The notes beneath the pieces are model-generated. The model was not told where the DNA came from. It saw only the letters and a program-made list of their open reading frames with translations, and did no database searches. This document shows positions 7,392-10,923 of a stretch of 10,923 bases of DNA, piece after piece. The position numbers and the translations under genes are program-made. Numbering within the stretch: the first letter of the stretch is position 1; every line of letters begins with the position of its first letter. The DNA lies in assembly GCA_002346425.1 (NCBI GenBank), contig DDZS01000013.1, forward strand, positions 831 through 11,753, read 5' to 3'. Origin of the DNA: Alphaproteobacteria bacterium UBA3002. Its GTDB lineage: Bacteria; Pseudomonadota; Alphaproteobacteria; Rickettsiales; UBA3002.

Positions 7392-8161
7392 GTTGTCCCA
7401 GCATCGCCGGTAAATGTCAAAGCCTCCCGCCGCGCCCACAGCAAAAACTCTTTATTGCCCTTCGGTCCGGTGATTGGGCTTTCGGTGATCGCGTGTACCG
7501 TCCATTCGGGCAAGCTGTTTACCCAATTTTCAATACGAGCGCATACGGCCTGATGTTGCGCCGGGTCACGCACCACGCCGCCCTTGCCAACCTCACCTTT
7601 GCCCACTTCGAACTGCGGTTTTATCAGCGTGATGAGTTGCGCGTTAGGTGTAGTTAACGCAAGTGCCGCAGGTAACACCGTCTCAAGCCCGATAAAACTC
7701 GCATCGCACACCACAATATCGACCGCTTCGGGTATCTGCTCATGACTTAAATACCGTGCATTGGTTTGTTCCAGCGAGATTACCCGTGGATCGTTGCGCA
7801 GGCTCCAGGCCAATTGATTGGTGCCGACATCGACCGCATAGACCTTTGCTGCGCCTTTTTGCAGTAATACATCGGTAAATCCCCCGGTCGAGGCGCCGAC
7901 ATCCAATGCCGTTACCCCTGTGACATCGATAGCGAATTCTTCTAACGCCTTAGCCAGTTTCATCCCTCCGCGCGACACCCATGGATGTTCCGCCTGTCCT
8001 TTTAACGAAAGTGGCGCGTCTTCCGACAATGTCGTACCCGCCTTTTCTATGCGCCGTGTGTCGCTATAAACCTGACCAGCTAATATCATCGCCTGCGCCT
8101 TGCTGCGCGATTCCGCCAGCCCGCGATCGACGACTAACTGATCTACCCGTATTTTTGCCAT
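7388..8161 (-). CDS. tlyA: TlyA-family rRNA (2'-O)-methyltransferase with S4 domain
   Basis: TlyA proteins, often annotated hemolysin A, 2'-O-methylate cytidines of rRNA using S-adenosylmethionine; the hemolysin label is historical. Seen in 257 residues: an S4 RNA-binding domain at about 1-55 (IRVDQLVVDRGLAESRSKAQAMILAGQVY), then an FtsJ-like Rossmann methylase with SAM loop LDVGASTGGFTD (86-97), acidic D111 after the second strand (YAVDVG), DASFIGL (153-159), and LIKPQFEVGKGEVGKGGVVRD (179-199). Likely catalytic residues are K68 in SRGGMKL, D153 and K181. Length matches the family. The start MAKIRVDQL at 8161 is well fixed by the S4 domain; there is no strong Shine-Dalgarno. It is the first gene of a three-gene leftward unit and divergent from gltX. 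The exact rRNA targets in this organism are inferred, not visible. Confidence 0.93.
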   Translation of the reverse strand: MAKIRVDQLVVDRGLAESRSKAQAMILAGQVYSDTRRIEKAGTTLSEDAPLSLKGQAEHPWVSRGGMKLAKALEEFAIDVTGVTALDVGASTGGFTDVLLQKGAAKVYAVDVGTNQLAWSLRNDPRVISLEQTNARYLSHEQIPEAVDIVVCDASFIGLETVLPAALALTTPNAQLITLIKPQFEVGKGEVGKGGVVRDPAQHQAVCARIENWVNSLPEWTVHAITESPITGPKGNKEFLLWARREALTFTGDAGTT

Positions 8162-8168
8162 AGCTCAT

Positions 8169-8197
8169 TCACTAAAGGCTGGATTCATCAGGGTCAA
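8169..8197 (-). promoter_or_regulatory. possible tlyA promoter
   Basis: On the minus strand TTGACC (8197-8192, 5 of 6 to the -35 consensus) is followed by exactly 17 bases and TAGTGA (8174-8169, a poor -10), which ends 7 bases before the tlyA ATG. If used, transcription would start at or next to the initiation codon. The -35 is good but the -10 weak. Confidence 0.25.
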
Positions 8198-8208
8198 TTC
8201 ACTATACC
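8180..8208 (+). promoter_or_regulatory. possible gltX promoter, leaderless geometry
   Basis: TATACC (8203-8208, 4 of 6 to the -10 consensus) ends 6 bases before the gltX ATG, so a transcript would begin at about the A of the start codon. A weak -35, TGGATT (8180-8185), lies 17 bases upstream. There is no Shine-Dalgarno before gltX, which fits leaderless initiation. Confidence 0.3.
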
Positions 8209-8214
8209 ACGCGC

Positions 8215-9606
8215 ATGACCGTCATTACTCGTTTCGCCCCCTCGCCAACCGGCTATTTACATATCGGCGGCGCCCGTACGGCGCTGTTTAATTATCTCTT
8301 TGCCAAGGCAAATGGCGGGAAATATCTGTTGCGTGTGGAAGATACGGACCGCGAACGTTCCACACCGGAAGCCACGCAAGCCATTCTTGATGGTCTTAAC
8401 TGGCTCGGCTTGCCGCATGATGGTGAGGTGGTGTATCAAAGCCAAAATATTACGCGACATCGCGAAGTAGCGGAACAATTGCTCAAGAGTGGTCACGCCT
8501 ATTATTGCTACGCCAGCCCGGAAGAATTGGAGCAAATGCGCGAGCAGGCCCGCACCGAAGGCCGCAGCGTGGCTTATGATCGCCGCTGGCGGGACAGCGA
8601 TGCCACTCCGCCTGCCGGTATCAAACCGGTCGTACGTCTTAAAGCCCCGCTCGATCAACCGATAACAATTCAGGATGCCGTGCAGGGCGACATTACTATT
8701 CAGCCAGAACAACTCGATGACTTCATTATTCTGCGCAGCGATGGAACCCCAACCTATATGCTAGCCGTGGTCGTTGACGATATCGATATGGGCATTACGC
8801 ATATCATTCGTGGCGACGATCATCTGAACAACGCCTTCCGTCAGGCAATGATCTATCAGGCACTGGGCGCTACTGTACCAACATTTGCACATATCCCGCT
8901 AATTCATGGGCCGGATGGCGCCAAATTATCCAAACGGCACGGCGCTTTAGGGATCGAGGCCTATCGCGACCTCGGCTACCTGCCCGAAACCTTGCGTAAT
9001 TATTTATTGCGGCTGGGGTGGAGTCATGGCGATGACGAAATGATCAGCGACGCGCAAGCCATTAAATGGTTCGATCTGGCGCATATTCATAAGTCACCTG
9101 CGCGCATTGACTTCGCCAAAATGGACGATATGAACGGGCATTATTTACGCGGTTTATCGGCAGAAACTGCCCTATCATTGGTCATACCTCGTATTGAAAA
9201 TAACATTGAACGTTCATTAAGCAATAGCGAAATAGATCAGCTTAAAACATTGTTACCAGAGTTACAGCAACGCGCGAAGACTTTAGAAGAACTTGCTATA
9301 TCATCTATTTTTTTATTCTCTGCGCCAGATAAACCGGAAGACGAAAAAGCTGAAGCAAATTTGAACAAGCATTTAGATATTATGCGCAGCTTCTTCCCTA
9401 GCCTTGAACGTGCTACGGATTGGACGCACACCGCCCTAATGGATTTGGCGAAAACACATGCTGAGTCGACCGGTGCAAAGCTTGGTAATATGATGATGCC
9501 GATTCGCATTGCGATTACCGGCTCCACGGGCGCACCCTCAATGTTTCATGTCATGGAAGTGCTCGGAAAAGACGAAAGCCTCGCCCGGTTGCGGCGCTAC
9601 CTATAA
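8215..9606 (+). CDS. gltX: glutamyl-tRNA synthetase
   Basis: Class I aminoacyl-tRNA synthetase charging tRNA-Glu with glutamate; in bacteria lacking GlnRS it also mischarges tRNA-Gln for GatCAB to amidate, which cannot be judged from this window. In 463 residues: FAPSPTGYLHIGGARTALFN (7-26) with the HIGH-type HIGG at 16-19, the RVEDTDRER loop (40-48), IIRGDDHLNN (197-206), and the KMSKS equivalent KLSKRHG (237-243), then an anticodon-binding C-terminus with GWSHGDDE and the end MFHVMEVLGKDESLARLRRYL. The zinc-finger cysteines of E. coli type enzymes are not intact: a lone C98 is followed by YA, with no later Cys partner. A patch of about 180 bases (9181-9360) is much more A+T rich than the rest. 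The start has no Shine-Dalgarno; MTVITRFAPSPTG is the normal family N-terminus, so the ATG at 8215 is secure. Confidence 0.97.
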   Translation: MTVITRFAPSPTGYLHIGGARTALFNYLFAKANGGKYLLRVEDTDRERSTPEATQAILDGLNWLGLPHDGEVVYQSQNITRHREVAEQLLKSGHAYYCYASPEELEQMREQARTEGRSVAYDRRWRDSDATPPAGIKPVVRLKAPLDQPITIQDAVQGDITIQPEQLDDFIILRSDGTPTYMLAVVVDDIDMGITHIIRGDDHLNNAFRQAMIYQALGATVPTFAHIPLIHGPDGAKLSKRHGALGIEAYRDLGYLPETLRNYLLRLGWSHGDDEMISDAQAIKWFDLAHIHKSPARIDFAKMDDMNGHYLRGLSAETALSLVIPRIENNIERSLSNSEIDQLKTLLPELQQRAKTLEELAISSIFLFSAPDKPEDEKAEANLNKHLDIMRSFFPSLERATDWTHTALMDLAKTHAESTGAKLGNMMMPIRIAITGSTGAPSMFHVMEVLGKDESLARLRRYL

Positions 9607-9628
9607 AGCATCCGAACATGTGCAGCAC

Positions 9629-9657
9629 TTGCCAAAATACCTCTTTCGCGTCATAAC
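9629..9657 (+). promoter_or_regulatory. possible def promoter, leaderless geometry
   Basis: TTGCCA (9629-9634, 5 of 6 to the -35 consensus) and CATAAC (9652-9657, 4 of 6 to the -10 consensus) are separated by the optimal 17 bases. The -10 ends 6 bases before ATG 9664, placing the expected start of transcription on the initiation codon. The def start has no Shine-Dalgarno. No terminator-like hairpin is visible between gltX and def, so read-through from gltX may also supply def. Confidence 0.4.
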
Positions 9658-9663
9658 CTGCCT

Positions 9664-10245
9664 ATGGCCGTTTTACCGTTAATCATCGAACCCGATCCAC
9701 TGCTGCATGAAGTGTCGCAGCCGATTGAGGAAATTACGCCCGAGATTCGCAAACTCGCGCAGAATATGCTGGATACAATGTATGCCAATCAGGGCATCGG
9801 GCTGGCTGCGATTCAGGTTGGCGTAAAAAAACGTATGATCGTGGTCGATGTCGACTGGCCTTCCCCGCGCTATGAAGACGATGGCCGCGAAGCCGCGCCC
9901 GAAGCCAAGCCGGTGATTATGATCAATCCGGAAATCATTCGCGCTTCTGAAGAAACAAAGCCGTATAACGAAGGCTGCCTCTCTTTTCCGGATCAATATT
10001 CGGAAGTGATACGCCCCGCCGCCATCACTTTACGCTATATGGATTTAGAGGGCAAAGAGCAAACGTTAGAAGCGGATTCGCTGCTCGCAGTTTGTGTGCA
10101 GCATGAAATCGATCACATAAACGGTATTGTGTTTACCGATCACGTTTCCAAATTGAAGCGGGAGATGATTATTAAGAAACTTAAAAAGCTAAAAAAAATC
10201 GGCACCGTCCCGCCGATCCATCATGAGGAGCCCGTACCGCGATGA
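9664..10245 (+). CDS. def: peptide deformylase
   Basis: Metallohydrolase that removes the N-formyl group from the first methionine of new proteins at the ribosome exit. The 193 residues carry all three signature motifs: GIGLAAIQ (44-51, catalytic Q51), EGCLS (103-107, metal ligand C105) and QHEIDH (146-151, metal ligands H147 and H151, catalytic E148). The usual F in HEFDH is I here, a conservative change. A loop rich in acidic residues at about 66-82 (PSPRYEDDGREAAPEAK) sits between two strands. The C-terminus has a lysine-rich helix (KLKREMIIKKLKKLKK, 163-178), a region that in E. coli type deformylases contacts the ribosome. The start MAVLPLIIEPDPLLH is the normal family beginning. Its stop overlaps the next small gene (ATGA), which in turn overlaps fmt, forming a formyl-cycle operon. 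Confidence 0.97.
   Translation: MAVLPLIIEPDPLLHEVSQPIEEITPEIRKLAQNMLDTMYANQGIGLAAIQVGVKKRMIVVDVDWPSPRYEDDGREAAPEAKPVIMINPEIIRASEETKPYNEGCLSFPDQYSEVIRPAAITLRYMDLEGKEQTLEADSLLAVCVQHEIDHINGIVFTDHVSKLKREMIIKKLKKLKKIGTVPPIHHEEPVPR
10225..10230 (+). promoter_or_regulatory. Shine-Dalgarno GAGGAG inside def for the small downstream gene
   Basis: GAGGAG lies within the last codons of def, 11 bases before the ATG at 10242 that overlaps the def stop. Spacing is slightly long but usable. Together with the ATGA overlap it supports translation of the small gene. Confidence 0.45.
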
Positions 10246-10502
10246 ATCTGTTAGTGCTCGCCTGGCTCAGCCTGTCTGCGGCCTATCCTGCCAATGTCAG
10301 CGAATCATTTCTAACCAGCTGCGTTGGATCGTATACGGAAATGCTTCCGCCCTGCAAATGCATCATGCAGAAGTTACAGGCGCAAATCCCTTACCCAGAA
10401 TATGAGCGGCTTGCCGAGCAAGGCCAGCTGCAAAGTGACGCCCGCATCAAATCAATCAGCCGCACCTGCATGCAGACCGCAGCCAAACAACAGCGCCGGT
10501 GA
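10242..10502 (+). CDS. small secreted four-cysteine protein between def and fmt, function unknown
   Basis: 86 residues that I do not recognise as a named family. The N-terminus MNLLVLAWLSLSAAYPA looks like a Sec signal peptide (hydrophobic core 3-12, small residues before a likely cut near residue 14 or 17), so the mature protein of about 70 residues should be periplasmic or secreted. It has four cysteines, C27, C38, C40 and C76, in the pattern C-x10-C-x-C-x35-C, enough for two disulfides or for metal or heme binding; there is no CXXCH heme motif. The middle is polar and probably helical (PYPEYERLAEQGQL, 51-64). It begins on the def stop (ATGA) behind GAGGAG and ends on the fmt start (GTGA), so it is embedded in the operon and likely translated. 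Its reality rests on these junctions and the protein-like composition; a role with its neighbours is unknown. Confidence 0.72.
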   Translation: MNLLVLAWLSLSAAYPANVSESFLTSCVGSYTEMLPPCKCIMQKLQAQIPYPEYERLAEQGQLQSDARIKSISRTCMQTAAKQQRR

Positions 10503-10923
10503 GTTTTCGCATCATTTTTATGGGCTCGCCGGACTTTGCGGTGCCCGCACTACAGGCATTGCTCGATTCCGCGCATGAAGTGGTCGCCGTCTATTGCCAG
10601 CCGCCGCGCCCTGCCGGACGTGGCCATAAGCTAACCAAAGGCCCGGTGCACCAATTGGCGGAGGCGGCGGGTATTCCCGTGAAGCATCCAACCTCTTTGA
10701 AAGCTCAGGCCGAACAAGAGGAATTCGCGGCATACAAGCCGGATATCGCCGTAGTCGCGGCTTACGGCTTATTATTACCGCAAGCAATTTTAGACGCACC
10801 GGCGCATGGCTGCATTAATATCCACCCCTCCGACCTGCCACGTTGGCGCGGCGCAGCGCCGATTCAGCATACGATAATGGCGGGTGATCGCGAAACGGCG
10901 ATGTGCATTATGCAGATGGATGC
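10499..10923 (+). CDS. fmt: methionyl-tRNA formyltransferase (partial, C-terminus off window)
   Basis: Fmt transfers a formyl group from 10-formyltetrahydrofolate to Met on initiator tRNA; the deformylase encoded just upstream later removes it. 141 residues are visible: IIFMGSPDFAVPALQALL (5-22), QPPRPAGRGHKLTKGPVHQLA (34-54, with the conserved GRG), VVAAYGLLLP (85-94), and the active-site segment GCINIHPSDLPRWRGAAP (104-121) carrying catalytic N107 and H109. The third catalytic residue (Asp) and the C-terminal tRNA-binding domain lie beyond the window. Start: GTG at 10499 (MSFRIIFMGS) overlapping the stop of the small gene (GTGA); a start at the in-frame ATG of FMG would cut into the first strand and is unlikely. 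The loop has SDLP where many bacteria have SLLP, a form I recall from Rickettsiales. Confidence 0.96.
   Translation, partial: MSFRIIFMGSPDFAVPALQALLDSAHEVVAVYCQPPRPAGRGHKLTKGPVHQLAEAAGIPVKHPTSLKAQAEQEEFAAYKPDIAVVAAYGLLLPQAILDAPAHGCINIHPSDLPRWRGAAPIQHTIMAGDRETAMCIMQMD

Noticed and set aside
7229..7657. Plus-strand ORF of 142 codons
   Set aside because: It lies antisense to tlyA and the membrane-protein gene, with Arg/Cys/Ser-rich composition typical of a shadow frame, and no ribosome site was noted.
8257..8712. Minus-strand ORF of 151 codons
   Set aside because: Antisense to the catalytic core of gltX, whose motifs are unambiguous; no family features seen.
9607..9663. Possible terminator between gltX and def
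   Set aside because: No GC-rich hairpin followed by a T-run could be found in the 57 bases.

Overview
The window looks like a chromosomal housekeeping segment of an alphaproteobacterium. Pointers are the divergent mutS / maeB pair, a HemB with an aspartate-type (not cysteine-type) metal loop, an alphaproteobacterial style GluRS, and an Fmt whose active-site loop reads HPSDLPRWRG, a form I recall from Rickettsiales. Base composition is roughly balanced G+C by eye. No database search was possible, so the order-level placement is tentative. I see no mobile element, CRISPR array, tRNA or rRNA.

Layout. At the left edge mutS runs leftward off the window; its N-terminal 701 residues through Walker A are visible. 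A 188-base divergent region holds a possible mutS promoter, a small inverted repeat and a strong Shine-Dalgarno serving a 35-codon upstream ORF that overlaps the start of maeB. Rightward come maeB (malic enzyme with a phosphotransacetylase-like domain) and, 18 bases later, a GT-C type membrane glycosyltransferase. The latter meets hemB tail to tail with a 4-base overlap. The leftward operon tlyA - small membrane protein - hemB is joined by two ATGA stop/start overlaps. A 53-base divergent spacer separates tlyA from gltX. Then gltX, def, a small secreted four-cysteine protein and fmt run rightward; the last three are joined by ATGA and GTGA overlaps, and fmt runs off the right edge.

How the genes work together. 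gltX, def and fmt serve translation: glutamyl-tRNA charging, formylation of initiator Met-tRNA, and later removal of the formyl group. tlyA is probably an rRNA methylase, hemB makes porphobilinogen for heme, maeB links the TCA cycle to pyruvate and NADPH, and mutS guards replication fidelity. The less ordinary items are the two unnamed small proteins embedded by 4-base overlaps in housekeeping operons (6972-7391 and 10242-10502), the upstream ORF at maeB, and a recurring promoter geometry suggesting leaderless transcripts for gltX and def (perhaps also mutS and tlyA). I found no clear new multi-gene system; the best candidate for something undescribed is the secreted four-cysteine protein between def and fmt.
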